The notes below the pieces were generated by a model, which was not told the origin of the DNA, did no database searches, and saw only the letters and a list, made by a program, of their open reading frames with translations. Position numbers and translations under genes: made by a program. Positions 16,658-26,020 of a stretch of DNA of 46,574 nucleotides are shown piece after piece (position 1 is the first letter of the stretch; each line of letters begins with the position of its first letter). The stretch comes from an uncultured Lachnospiraceae bacterium (GTDB taxonomy: Bacteria; Bacillota; Clostridia; Lachnospirales; Lachnospiraceae), in assembly GCA_910583965.1 (NCBI GenBank), contig CAJUAE010000017.1:1-46574 (forward strand), in the 5' to 3' direction.

Positions 16658-16709
16658 AAGACAATGAGAGAAATGTTTTGCAGTATATTTTTCTTATTGT
16701 CTTTTTTGT
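16658..16709 (+). terminator. Rho-independent terminator after efp
   Basis: A 17-bp stem (two G-U pairs) joins AAGACAATGAGAGAAAT (16658-16674) and its partner ending ATTGTCTT (16687-16703). It is followed by TTTTTTG. Confidence 0.92.
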
Positions 16710-16859
16710 ATACGTGCAAATATCAATAATCGATGCACACGACTGTATAAAGAATTTAGCAGCTTGCGGCATATGGTTATTTATATAATTAGTTTGTGCG
16801 CTGATAGTACAGAATGACAGGAGGGATAAAAAGTTTTTTGGAAAAGGAGTATAAAAACA

Positions 16860-17777
16860 ATGGAATTTTTAAATTTTACAATGTTAGTGAGAGAAGAAGT
16901 GGAGAAAAGGACTGGAGAATGCTATAAAGTACGGCTTGATGATGTCCGCAAAAACAATGGTGTTGTGTTGAGAGGAATCACTGTAACACAGGATGACAGC
17001 AATATTTCGCCAACCATATATCTCAACAGTTATTATGAGGAGTATATCAAAGGAAGGGCAACGCTTATCAATGTTGTCAATGATGTGATGGATACTTATC
17101 ATAGAAATAAGGTGAATCAAAGTGTGGACATGCGTTATTTTTTAAATTATGAGAGTGTGAGGCAGAAAATTATCTACAAGCTTGTCAATACTGAGAAAAA
17201 TAAAGAGTTATTGGAGGATATTCCACACATAGAATTTCTTGATTTGTCTATTGTTTTTCAGTGTCTTGTAACACAAGAGGATTTTGGCAGAGCTTCTATT
17301 TTAATACATAATGTGCATTTAAAGTTGTGGGATGTGTCTGTGGAAATTTTATATCAAGCAGCAAAGGAGAACACACAGCAACTTCAGGGATATGAAATTA
17401 AAGGTATGACAGAGGTTTTGCAAGAGATAATGTGTGCAGAGGATTCAGAAAACTTTACAGAAGATAATGAGAGGTCTTCTTTTTCCGGGAGTGTGCCAAT
17501 GTATGTGTTAAGCAACAAAAGCAGAGTGGATGGGGCGGCTTGCATGTTGTATCCCAACTTGATTCAAGATTTTGCAGAGGCGATTCAAAGTAGTTTCTAT
17601 ATTATTCCGTCTTCCATACATGAATTGTTGCTTTTGCCAACAAGGCATCTTGAGGAGAGTCAAGAAATTAAAAGTATGATTAGGGAAATTAATGACACAC
17701 AGGTCAGTGCAGAGGAGATTCTTTCTTATTCGTTGTATTTGTATGACAAGGAGGAACGAAGAATACTAAAGATTTAA
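16860..17777 (+). CDS. DUF5688 family protein
   Basis: This 305-aa soluble protein of unknown function resembles the DUF5688 proteins of Lachnospiraceae. Recognisable parts are VRKNNGVVLRGITVTQDDSN with ISPTIYLNSYYEEYIKG near the N-terminus, the EFLDLSIVFQCLV stretch around residue 125, and the C-terminal SSFYIIPSSIHELLLLP followed by INDTQVSAEEILSYSLYLYD. The last part recalls proteins that end with a conserved SSxHE and VxxxEVLSxxVYxYD pattern. No signal peptide or membrane segment is visible. The ribosome binding site is AAAGGAG before ATG 16860. The family is abundant and often multi-copy, but its role is not known. Confidence 0.75.
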   Translation: MEFLNFTMLVREEVEKRTGECYKVRLDDVRKNNGVVLRGITVTQDDSNISPTIYLNSYYEEYIKGRATLINVVNDVMDTYHRNKVNQSVDMRYFLNYESVRQKIIYKLVNTEKNKELLEDIPHIEFLDLSIVFQCLVTQEDFGRASILIHNVHLKLWDVSVEILYQAAKENTQQLQGYEIKGMTEVLQEIMCAEDSENFTEDNERSSFSGSVPMYVLSNKSRVDGAACMLYPNLIQDFAEAIQSSFYIIPSSIHELLLLPTRHLEESQEIKSMIREINDTQVSAEEILSYSLYLYDKEERRILKI

Positions 17778-17801
17778 GGAACTATGCAGGTTATTTTCGG
17801 G

Positions 17802-17830
17802 TTGATATATATGGGATATTAAAGTATAAT
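17802..17830 (+). promoter_or_regulatory. Strong predicted promoter of the ttcA-larE/tcdA operon
   Basis: TTGATA (17802-17807), a 17-base spacer, and a consensus TATAAT (17825-17830). It lies 63 bases before the fusion gene's start codon. Confidence 0.8.
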
Positions 17831-17893
17831 AAATCGAGGCGTATCAGAAAAGTTTAACATGGTACACTGTAGCAAAGGAGTGGAAAATGAAAT

Positions 17894-19621
17894 ATGACAC
17901 AGGTGTCGGATACAAACAAGGATTATCTGGAGATAGAGCAGGATTTAAGAAAGCGGTATCGAAAAAATCTTTGGTGTAAATTTACGAAGGCAATACGGGA
18001 ATATGAACTTGTGCAGGAAGGAGACAAAATTGCTGTTTGTATTTCAGGTGGCAAGGATTCTATGTTGATGGCAAAGCTGTTTCAGGAATTAAAAAGACAC
18101 AATAAATTTAATTTTGAAGTGTTATTTTTAGTGATGGATCCCGGCTATAAGATAGAAAACAGACAGTTAATTGAACAGAATGCAGAGCGTTTAAATATTC
18201 CAGTGATTATCTTTTCATCGGATATCTTTGCGTCAGTATACAATATAGAAAATTCACCTTGTTACTTGTGTGCCAGAATGCGGCGTGGCTATTTGTACAG
18301 TAAAGCGCAGGAATTAGGCTGCAATAAGATTGCACTGGGACATCATTTTGATGATGTGATTGAAACGATTTTGATGGGGATGTTATACGGAGCGCAGGTA
18401 CAGACTATGATGCCAAAACTTCACAGTACTAATTTTGAAGGAATGGAGTTGATTCGGCCAATGTATCTTATCCGTGAAGATCATATTGAGGCATGGCGGG
18501 ATTATAATCATCTGCGTTTTTTGCAGTGTGCATGTAAATTTACAGAGAACAGTACTTTTCGCGGTGATTTGGAAAACACATCAAAACGTCGTGAAATAAA
18601 ACAATTAATACGACAGCTAAAACAAATCAATCCGTTTGTAGAAAATAATATTTTTAAAAGTGTTGAGAATGTAAATTTAAGTACAGTAATCGCATATAAA
18701 CAGGAAGGGGTGCGACACCATTTTCTGGAAGATTATCAGACAGCAACAAGCAAAAGTGCCAAAAATGTTACTTTAGAACAGCAATCAGAGCAAACATGTA
18801 TTCAACATGCCGCAACTGTCGAGAAAAAGTTACTACAATTAAAAGCATATTTGCAAGAACTTGGCAGTGTTGCAGTGGCATTCTCGGGTGGCGTAGATTC
18901 AACATTTTTATTAAAAGTGGCACAGGAGACACTTGGAGACAGAGCAGTTGCAGTCACAGTGAAATCCTGTGTGTTTCCAGAAAGAGAAGCTTTAGAAGCA
19001 GATTTATTTTGTAAGAACGAAAGAATTACACAATATATTTATGAGGCGGATGTGCTTGCAGTCGACGGTTTTGCTGATAATCCTCCTAATCGCTGTTATC
19101 GCTGTAAGAAGGAGCTTTTTCAGGGGATTTGGAAAGTTGCGCGAGCACAAGGAATTGTGCATGTGATTGAAGGCTCCAATATGGATGACTTGGGGGATTA
19201 TCGTCCAGGATTGCAAGCAGTTGCGGAACTTGGCATCAAGAGTCCATTACGAGAGGTGAAACTATATAAGAAGGAAATTCGGATGCTTTCTAAAATGTAT
19301 GGGCTTCCTGTATGGGATAAGCCCTCCTATGCCTGTCTTGCGTCGCGCTTTGCATATGGAGAGAAGATTACAACAGAAAGACTTTCTATGGTTGAAAAAG
19401 CAGAACAGTTTTTGATAGAAAGTGGATTTGAGCAGATGCGTGTACGGATACATGGTACTTTGGCGCGAATTGAAATACCAACAGTGGATTTTGATTGTAT
19501 AATGCAAACAGAAGTTCGTGCACGGATTATTTCCAAATTGAAGGAGTATGGGTTTGATTATATTACTTTTGATTTGCAAGGGTATCGCACAGGAAGTATG
19601 AATGAGGTGTTAACACAATGA
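17894..19621 (+). CDS. Fusion of a TtcA-like tRNA thiolase domain and a LarE-like sulfur transferase
   Basis: This 575-aa protein contains two ATP-pyrophosphatase domains. Domain 1 (about residues 15-260) has the PP-loop SGGKDS (51-56), a CxxC pair (C123, C126 in SPCYLCARM), the GHHFDDVIETILMGMLYG motif and a later CxC (C212, C214). This is the arrangement of TtcA, which makes 2-thiocytidine in tRNA with an iron-sulphur cluster. Domain 2 (about 305-575) has PP-loop SGGVDS (331-336), CYRC (C401, C404) and the LarE signature SYACLASRFAYGE with C481, equivalent to the sacrificial or catalytic Cys. A linker of about 40 residues rich in polar residues joins them. tcdA overlaps its last four bases. 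A stand-alone LarE would serve nickel-pincer cofactor synthesis, but no larB or larC is present. Here a tRNA or general sulfur-transfer role seems more likely. Confidence 0.85.
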   Translation: MTQVSDTNKDYLEIEQDLRKRYRKNLWCKFTKAIREYELVQEGDKIAVCISGGKDSMLMAKLFQELKRHNKFNFEVLFLVMDPGYKIENRQLIEQNAERLNIPVIIFSSDIFASVYNIENSPCYLCARMRRGYLYSKAQELGCNKIALGHHFDDVIETILMGMLYGAQVQTMMPKLHSTNFEGMELIRPMYLIREDHIEAWRDYNHLRFLQCACKFTENSTFRGDLENTSKRREIKQLIRQLKQINPFVENNIFKSVENVNLSTVIAYKQEGVRHHFLEDYQTATSKSAKNVTLEQQSEQTCIQHAATVEKKLLQLKAYLQELGSVAVAFSGGVDSTFLLKVAQETLGDRAVAVTVKSCVFPEREALEADLFCKNERITQYIYEADVLAVDGFADNPPNRCYRCKKELFQGIWKVARAQGIVHVIEGSNMDDLGDYRPGLQAVAELGIKSPLREVKLYKKEIRMLSKMYGLPVWDKPSYACLASRFAYGEKITTERLSMVEKAEQFLIESGFEQMRVRIHGTLARIEIPTVDFDCIMQTEVRARIISKLKEYGFDYITFDLQGYRTGSMNEVLTQ

Positions 19622-20370
19622 ACCAGTTTTCCAGAACAGAACTTTTGATAGGAGCACAAGGAATGGAGCGGCTTCAAAATGCTCGTGTGGCAGTATTTGG
19701 AGTTGGCGGTGTTGGCGGTTACACAGTGGAAGCACTTGCGAGAAGCGGTGTTGGGACCTTAGATTTGATTGATGATGACAAAGTGTGTCTCACAAATCTC
19801 AACCGCCAGATTATTGCGACGCACAGTACCATTGACAAGTACAAAGTAGAAGTGGCAAGAGAGCGAGTATTAGATATTAATCCAAAGATGAATGTTCATA
19901 TATATAAGACGGTTTATATGCCTGAAACAGCAGATATTTTTGATTTTTCACAATATGATTATGTGGTGGATGCCATAGACACTGTGACAGGAAAAATTCA
20001 GCTTGTTATGCAGGCAAAGCAAAACCATACACCAATTATTAGTTCTATGGGAGCTGGAAACAAGATGGATCCAACTGCATTTAAGGTGGCAGACCTTTAT
20101 GACACAAAAGTCTGTCCACTTGCAAAGGTAATGCGCCGAGAATTGAAAAAGCGAGGGATTCAGAAATTAAAGGTGGTTTATTCAGAAGAAACGCCAATAA
20201 TGTTGCCTCCTGATATAGTATTGTCAGAGGATATGCACAGCAATGTAGGCAAAGGAAAGAGAATACCAGGAAGTATTGCGTTTGTTCCCTCAGTGGCAGG
20301 TTTGATTCTGGCGGGTGAAGTGATAAAAGATATTCTAAAGACAGGGAGAGACAGCGAGTATGGTATATGA
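19618..20370 (+). CDS. tcdA: tRNA threonylcarbamoyladenosine dehydratase
   Basis: This 250-aa ThiF/E1-like enzyme uses ATP to cyclise t6A37 to ct6A in tRNAs. The N-terminus FSRTELLIGAQGMERLQNARV leads into the nucleotide-binding VFGVGGVGGYTVEALARSGVG and LIDDDKVCLTNLNRQI. The TcdA-type core continues with DYVVDAIDTVTGKIQL, the SSMGAGNKMDPTAFKVADLY stretch and CPLAKVMRRELKKRGI. Its ATG overlaps the stop of the TtcA-LarE gene (ATGA), implying translational coupling and a shared tRNA-modification theme. The 3' end overlaps the next gene by eleven bases. Confidence 0.92.
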   Translation: MNQFSRTELLIGAQGMERLQNARVAVFGVGGVGGYTVEALARSGVGTLDLIDDDKVCLTNLNRQIIATHSTIDKYKVEVARERVLDINPKMNVHIYKTVYMPETADIFDFSQYDYVVDAIDTVTGKIQLVMQAKQNHTPIISSMGAGNKMDPTAFKVADLYDTKVCPLAKVMRRELKKRGIQKLKVVYSEETPIMLPPDIVLSEDMHSNVGKGKRIPGSIAFVPSVAGLILAGEVIKDILKTGRDSEYGI

Positions 20371-21037
20371 AAAGCTGTTGAATGAAATTTATGCGGTGGT
20401 TTCCTTAAAGTTTCTCTGGAAGGAATATCAGCCAACTTTTATAAAAAGTGAATCACCAGACTGGATAAATGAAACAATGAATTTAGGGTTGGAAGTGAGT
20501 CAGGCACTTTTGCCGGACGACGGGCAGACAAAAAATTTTATTGAACAATATTTAGGTTGTAGAAGGGAAGAACTTCCTCCCGCTGCGTTTGAGCGATACG
20601 GGGAACGACTAAACTTTTATAATGATAGATTCTGGGCGGTCCTTCCAGATGACATTACACATCAGGATTATCTATATAAGGCAAAGTACAGATTTGATAA
20701 AAAACTGGAAAAATTAAATACGAATTATCGGCAAAAGCGTTATAATGGGCTGTATCTTTTTCTACACCCTATGGACGAAAATACAATTGATGCGAAACAT
20801 TTATTTGAATATATGGAGCAACGACAGAAAGAATGTGCACAGCATTTTGACTGGGTATTTTTGAATTGTAGAAAAATAATATATGTCTGCAATTTTCTTG
20901 ACAGTACAATAGAGTCAATTATATTGCCGCCAAATGCCGAGAGTTTTCTACATACAGAGGCGGAATATTTGCGGTATTGTGGGGAGTGGCAGGATGGTAC
21001 TTCACTCGATGAGGTTGTACTTTTTAGATATGAATGA
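20360..21037 (+). CDS. Hypothetical protein of unknown function
   Basis: I do not recognise this 225-aa soluble protein. It has no signal peptide or membrane helix and is rich in aromatic residues (many Tyr, Phe and Trp). A possible landmark is RYGERLNFYNDRFWAVLPDD near the middle. The start codon overlaps the end of tcdA by eleven bases in another frame, and the stop is 21 bases before the GH27 gene. It is therefore translated as part of this operon. It may be a partner of the tRNA-modifying enzymes or of the DUF815 ATPase, but nothing in the sequence proves that. Confidence 0.75.
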   Translation: MVYEKLLNEIYAVVSLKFLWKEYQPTFIKSESPDWINETMNLGLEVSQALLPDDGQTKNFIEQYLGCRREELPPAAFERYGERLNFYNDRFWAVLPDDITHQDYLYKAKYRFDKKLEKLNTNYRQKRYNGLYLFLHPMDENTIDAKHLFEYMEQRQKECAQHFDWVFLNCRKIIYVCNFLDSTIESIILPPNAESFLHTEAEYLRYCGEWQDGTSLDEVVLFRYE

Positions 21038-21058
21038 AATCAGGAAGGAAGATTGAGA

Positions 21059-22372
21059 ATGAATAAAAATGAGTTTGCACCAACGCCGCCTATGGGGTGG
21101 AATAGCTATGATTATTATGATACAACAGTCACTGAACAGCAGGTAAAGGCCAATGCGGACTATATGGCAGCGAATCTAAAGCAATATGGTTGGGAGTATG
21201 TAGTGGTTGATATTGAATGGTATTCTAATGATGCTGGCACTAAGAGAGATAAATTTCAATATATTCCATTCGGAGATGATGAAATGGACGCGTATGGTAG
21301 ATTGCAACCAGCACCAGATAGATTCCCGTCATCTATAGGAGGGAAAGGTTTTGCGCCACTTGCAGATTATGTACATAGTTTGGGATTGAAGTTTGGCATT
21401 CATATTATGCGCGGGATTCCTAGAACAGCAGCGCAGAATCACTTGCCAATTTTTCAGAGTGATTTTACAGCGAATGATGCGGCAGATGCGGCATCTATCT
21501 GCATCTGGAATCCAGATATGTATGGAGTTTATGACAATGTGGCAGGGCAGGCATACTATGATTCGATTATTTCGATGTATGCAGACTGGGGTGTGGATTT
21601 TATAAAGTGTGATGATATTTGTGATAGTAGATTATATAGGGAACCACTTGCGTTTTCTGGATGGCATGAGACGCAGATGCTGCATCGGGCGATTGTAAAA
21701 TGTGGCAGACCAATTGTGTTGAGTCTCTCACCAGGACCAGCGCATATTGACCGCGCATGGCATTATGCGCAAAATGCAAACATGTGGCGCATTACGGATG
21801 ATCTTTGGGATAAGTGGGAATTAGTAAAAGAAATGTTTTGGCGTTGTGAGAACTGGCAAGACCATGTGAAAAAGGGCTGCTATCCAGACTGTGATATGCT
21901 TCCGCTGGGACACTTGGGCAAAGGATTTGGACAGGAGTGGGCGTGCAGTCTTACGCATGAGGAACAGCGAACAATGATAACATTGTGGTGCATGTTCCGT
22001 TCGCCATTAATGCTTGGTTGCGAGTTGACAAAACTTGATGAATGGACAAAATCACTCATAACAAATCGTTCCTTATTATCTTTGCTAAAGGAAGACCGCC
22101 ACGGCAGACAGCTTGTAAGAACAGATACAGTTGCGATTTGGGTGAATGAGAGCAAAAATGGCGGTGTTTTGTGTGTGGCATTATTTAATCTGAAGGATTG
22201 TGAAGCAAAACTTTCTATAGATTATAAGGAGCTTATAGAAGACATTACAGAGGATGACGAGTTAGAGTTATGGGATTTGTGGGAAGATTTCAAGGTACAA
22301 ACCCATCACCAGACAATTGAAACGGATGTAGCACCTCATGGCGTGAAAGTTTATCTGTGTACAAGTGCATAA
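21059..22372 (+). CDS. Glycoside hydrolase family 27 enzyme (alpha-galactosidase type)
   Basis: This 437-aa protein has a (beta/alpha)8 barrel. The family 27 start is PPMGWNSYDYYDTTVTE, followed by QYGWEYVVVDIEWY. The catalytic nucleophile is the Asp after Cys in WGVDFIKCDD (about residue 184), and the acid/base lies in MWRITDDLWDKW (about residue 245). A C-terminal beta domain of about 90 residues follows. It has no signal peptide, so it acts in the cytoplasm on imported oligosaccharides. GH27 covers alpha-galactosidase, alpha-N-acetylgalactosaminidase and beta-L-arabinopyranosidase; the exact specificity is open. ATG 21059 has AGGAAGGA upstream. Its placement in a tRNA-modification operon without any sugar transporter is unusual. 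Confidence 0.88.
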   Translation: MNKNEFAPTPPMGWNSYDYYDTTVTEQQVKANADYMAANLKQYGWEYVVVDIEWYSNDAGTKRDKFQYIPFGDDEMDAYGRLQPAPDRFPSSIGGKGFAPLADYVHSLGLKFGIHIMRGIPRTAAQNHLPIFQSDFTANDAADAASICIWNPDMYGVYDNVAGQAYYDSIISMYADWGVDFIKCDDICDSRLYREPLAFSGWHETQMLHRAIVKCGRPIVLSLSPGPAHIDRAWHYAQNANMWRITDDLWDKWELVKEMFWRCENWQDHVKKGCYPDCDMLPLGHLGKGFGQEWACSLTHEEQRTMITLWCMFRSPLMLGCELTKLDEWTKSLITNRSLLSLLKEDRHGRQLVRTDTVAIWVNESKNGGVLCVALFNLKDCEAKLSIDYKELIEDITEDDELELWDLWEDFKVQTHHQTIETDVAPHGVKVYLCTSA

Positions 22373-22387
22373 GGAGGAAGAAAAAGC

Positions 22388-23701
22388 ATGTACCAAGAGA
22401 TTGCAAAATTGATTTTGTATGGCGATATGGATAGAGATTGTATTCTGTATCAGTTTGGGGAAATTTTTCGACGGTTTGATGCGAAATTAAGTGAAAAGCC
22501 AGAATTAATTCAGGATATTTACACGCAACTAAAGCGGCTCTTAATTGTAGCGACAGATTACGGATTTAATCATAATCTTTGGCATAATTATCTTACTTTT
22601 TTTATGGTGACCAATGAGAATCCGTTTAGCATTACTTGTGAGAAAGTAGGGGCAAATGACGGCAGTGTCAACCATTTTGCCAAGAATGATTTTAAAGTGT
22701 TTAAAAATCTGTTTGATTTTGACTTTTCTGTTATAGAGAAAGCACTTGATATTGATTGCTTTTCACAATTATCAAACTACAGAGCAATTGGTAAAAAGGA
22801 GTTGATGTACAATAAAAATGTCAGCGAAAGGATTATTGCTCTAAGTGCACAATTGGAGCAGGCGCCAGACGAGAATGCATTTTTTGATTGTGTAACAACA
22901 TTTTACAAAGATTATGGCGTGGGGATGTTTGGGTTAAACAAGGCGTTTCGCATTCGAGAAAAAGCAGAGGGAGCAATAGAATTTTTGCCCATTAATAATA
23001 TGGACAAGGTGATGCTGGATGATCTTATTGGCTATGAACTGCAAAAAAAGAAATTGGTCGATAATACTAAGGCTTTTGTGGAGGGCAGAAAAGCCAATAA
23101 TGTACTGCTGTTTGGTGACAGCGGTACAGGCAAATCCACCAGTGTCAAAGCGATTGTAAATGCGTTCTACGCACAGGGACTTCGCATGATTGAGATTTAC
23201 AAACATCAGTTTAAGGACTTGTCAAATGTGATAGCACAGATCAAAAATCGAAATTATAAGTTTGTGATTTATATGGACGATTTGTCCTTTGAGGAGTTTG
23301 AGGTTGAATATAAGTTCCTTAAGGCGGTTATTGAAGGCGGCGTGGAGACGAAACCAGACAATATTTTAATCTATGCAACTTCCAATCGCAGACATTTAAT
23401 TAAGGAGACTTGGAGCGACCGAAATGATATTGAGGTTGACAATGGAATGCATCGCTCTGACACAATGGAAGAAAAACTTTCGCTGGTAAATCGTTTTGGC
23501 GTGACAATTAATTTTTCAAAACCCTCCCAGAAGGAGTACTTTCATATTGTGCTTGCGCTTGCGCATAAACAAGGAATTGCAATGTCCGACGAGGAGCTAA
23601 AAGCCGAGGCGAATAAGTGGGAATTGAGCCACGGGGGAATTTCTGGACGTACAGCACAACAGTTTGTTAATTATTTGGATGGTTTTCGTTCGAGTGAATA
23701 G
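22388..23701 (+). CDS. DUF815 family AAA+-type ATPase
   Basis: This 437-aa cytoplasmic ATPase has an N-terminal helical region of about 210 residues. The P-loop is NVLLFGDSGTGKSTSVKAIV (about residues 237-256). Walker B is FVIYMDDLSFEEFE, where an Asp-Asp precedes later acidic residues. A sensor-like stretch follows, ILIYATSNRRHLIKETWSDR, a hallmark of DUF815. The C-terminal lid includes WELSHGGISGRTAQQFVNYL. The cellular role of the family is unknown. The ribosome binding site is AAGGAGG, and the gene is the last of the five-gene operon starting at 17894, 15 bases after the GH27 gene. Confidence 0.85.
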   Translation: MYQEIAKLILYGDMDRDCILYQFGEIFRRFDAKLSEKPELIQDIYTQLKRLLIVATDYGFNHNLWHNYLTFFMVTNENPFSITCEKVGANDGSVNHFAKNDFKVFKNLFDFDFSVIEKALDIDCFSQLSNYRAIGKKELMYNKNVSERIIALSAQLEQAPDENAFFDCVTTFYKDYGVGMFGLNKAFRIREKAEGAIEFLPINNMDKVMLDDLIGYELQKKKLVDNTKAFVEGRKANNVLLFGDSGTGKSTSVKAIVNAFYAQGLRMIEIYKHQFKDLSNVIAQIKNRNYKFVIYMDDLSFEEFEVEYKFLKAVIEGGVETKPDNILIYATSNRRHLIKETWSDRNDIEVDNGMHRSDTMEEKLSLVNRFGVTINFSKPSQKEYFHIVLALAHKQGIAMSDEELKAEANKWELSHGGISGRTAQQFVNYLDGFRSSE

Positions 23702-24039
23702 GTTACTGTTAACGTCCATTTGATTTTGGTACAATTCCATTCATTGCGCGTGTAAACAGCAACACATTTGTATACAAAATGCGAAAGGGTATGTATTTTG
23801 GTATATGATTTTAACAGTTTGGGCGATATGCAAAGTTTTGCTACATAAAAATTGTCCTTTATATCTGACCCATGAAAAGTAACGTTTATATACAGTTTTG
23901 AATCAAGGCTTTACACACTTTGTAGAATCTGCTATGATTAGACTGTAATTTTTAGATCAGTTAAAAAATTAACAAAATCAAATTAGAGAAGGAATGTAAC
24001 TGTTCAAAAACAGAACGATTACGAAGGATTAAGATTGAC
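23702..24039 (+). promoter_or_regulatory. Intergenic region with nptA-type gene promoter
   Basis: This gap of 338 bases has no gene that I can support. A promoter is visible at 23910-23938: TTTACA, 17-base spacer, TATGAT, about 100 bases before the transporter start. No clear terminator for the upstream operon is visible. Confidence 0.6.
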
Positions 24040-25824
24040 ATGGGGATAACATCGATTTTATCGTTACTTAGCGGCGTGGCACTTTTTCTGTTTGGCATGT
24101 CTCTTATGGGAGACGGGTTGAAAAAGGCAGCGGGAGAAAAACTGGAACTGATATTGTATAAACTTACAAATACTCCAATGAAAGGGGTTTTGCTGGGTAC
24201 CGCAGTCACAGCAATTATACAGTCTTCTTCTGCCACAACAGTTATGGTGGTCGGTTTTGTAAACTCTGGAATGATGAAAGTCGCACAGGCGATCGGTATT
24301 ATTATGGGAGCAAATATTGGTACGAGTATTACGGGCTGGATTTTATGCTTATCTTATATAGAAGGGTCTGGCGGAATTGCGCAGCTTTTGTCAACTACTA
24401 CGATATCAGCAGTTGTCTCAATTATTGGTATCTTGTTTAAGATGGTTTCAAAAAAGAGCACATACAAAAATGTTGGAGATATTATGCTTGGATTTTCCAT
24501 ACTGATGTTTGGTATGCAGAGTATGAGCGGTGCGGTATCTCCACTAAAAGAGAATCCACATTTTGTCAATATGCTAACAATGTTTTCTAATCCTTTTATG
24601 GGTATTTTGGTTGGGATTGCGTTCACCGCAGTGTTGCAGAGCGCTTCCGCATCCATCGGTATTTTGCAGGCGCTGTCTGTGACAGGAGCAATTACATTTG
24701 CATCTGCATTTCCAATAACGCTTGGTATTGGTGTCGGTGCAGCATGTCCGGTTTTGTTATCTTCTATTGGAACGAACAAGAATGGTAAGAGAACTGCATT
24801 AATCTATCTGATGAATGACTTGTTTGGTATGGTTTTCTGGGCAGTAGTATTTTACTCTGTCAATGCAATTGTTCAGTTTGATTTTATGGAAATAACCATG
24901 AGTCCGATTGCGATAGCGATTTTAAATACTGTATTTCGATTGGCGACAGTCATAATTCTATTTCCGTTTATCAAGTGGATTGAAAAGCTGGTGTTTACAC
25001 TTGTAAAGGATACTGAGGAGGACAAGGAGGAACAGGCAGATTTTGATTTGCTAGAAGAACGTTTCTTAAAATATCCGGCACTTGCTATTCGACAAAGTCA
25101 TACAGCTATTAATGGTATGGCGCGGAAAGCGAGAAAGAATATTGGACGTGCAATGGGACTGTTTGAGAATTATTCAGAAGACCGCTATAATAAAGTACAG
25201 GAAAAGGAAAATCAGATTGATAAGTATGAGGATAAGCTGGGGACATATTTGATGCAGTTGACAGGACGTGATATGACAGAAAATCAGTCCAAGCAAGTAT
25301 CGATATTTTTACATACTATTAGTGACTTTGAGCGTTTGGGAGACCATGCAGTGAATTTGTCAAAATCGGCAAATGAGTTATATGAAAAGAAAATATCTTT
25401 TTCTGACGAAGCAACTTCTGAATTGGCGGTTCTGGGAGGGGCAGTGCGGGAGATTCTTGAGATTACAGTCAATTCCTTTTCGGGGGATGATGTGGAGTTA
25501 GCAACGCATGTAGAGCCATTGCGGGAATTGATTAATGTACTTTGCAATGAGCTGAAATCAAGACATATTACAAGACTTCGCAATGGTAAGTGTGAGCTAA
25601 AACAGGGATTTGCATTTAACAATATCTTGACAGATTTTGAACGAATAGGTGCACATTGCTCCAATGTTGCGATTGCACTTTTAGAGTCGGAGTCTGAGGA
25701 TTTTGATATTCATGAGTACCAAAAGAGTATTCGAGAGATGAACAATGCAATTTATCGAGAGCTTTTTGAAGCATATGAGATGAAATATAATATTAGTAAA
25801 CTAAAGAAGACAAAGAAAAAATAA
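24040..25824 (+). CDS. Na/Pi cotransporter family protein with PhoU-like C-terminus
   Basis: This 594-aa protein has an N-terminal membrane part (about residues 1-310) containing two inverted Na_Pi_cotrans repeats. Each has the QSS-type motif: IIQSSSATTVMVVGF near residue 65 and VLQSASASIGILQAL near residue 205. The C-terminal 270 residues are soluble and helical, resembling PhoU, with ISDFERLGDHAVNLSKSA and ILTDFERIGAHCSNVA, the two metal-binding E(R/I)xGxH motifs. It probably takes up phosphate with Na+ or regulates cell phosphate or c-di-AMP-linked ion balance, as known for the NptA/YjbB family. ATG 24040 is preceded by AAGGA eleven bases upstream. Confidence 0.9.
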   Translation: MGITSILSLLSGVALFLFGMSLMGDGLKKAAGEKLELILYKLTNTPMKGVLLGTAVTAIIQSSSATTVMVVGFVNSGMMKVAQAIGIIMGANIGTSITGWILCLSYIEGSGGIAQLLSTTTISAVVSIIGILFKMVSKKSTYKNVGDIMLGFSILMFGMQSMSGAVSPLKENPHFVNMLTMFSNPFMGILVGIAFTAVLQSASASIGILQALSVTGAITFASAFPITLGIGVGAACPVLLSSIGTNKNGKRTALIYLMNDLFGMVFWAVVFYSVNAIVQFDFMEITMSPIAIAILNTVFRLATVIILFPFIKWIEKLVFTLVKDTEEDKEEQADFDLLEERFLKYPALAIRQSHTAINGMARKARKNIGRAMGLFENYSEDRYNKVQEKENQIDKYEDKLGTYLMQLTGRDMTENQSKQVSIFLHTISDFERLGDHAVNLSKSANELYEKKISFSDEATSELAVLGGAVREILEITVNSFSGDDVELATHVEPLRELINVLCNELKSRHITRLRNGKCELKQGFAFNNILTDFERIGAHCSNVAIALLESESEDFDIHEYQKSIREMNNAIYRELFEAYEMKYNISKLKKTKKK

Positions 25825-26020
25825 AGGCAATAATTTGACTTAGGATTTTGTACTACACTGCAAATTATGGTTTATACAAGCCAATACATAGTGGTTGAGA
25901 AAGCCTCATAAAGTGGTTTGGCATGGCTTGATGTTCGCAACAAGAAGTCAATAGCTGAACTGTTACAAATAAAGATGGAAAATAGGGAGCGAGCTGTTTA
26001 AGAAGAAACAGACACGATAT

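Noticed and set aside
23991..23999. GGAATGTAA start-stop pair before the Na/Pi transporter
   Set aside because: Probably chance; no supporting structure.
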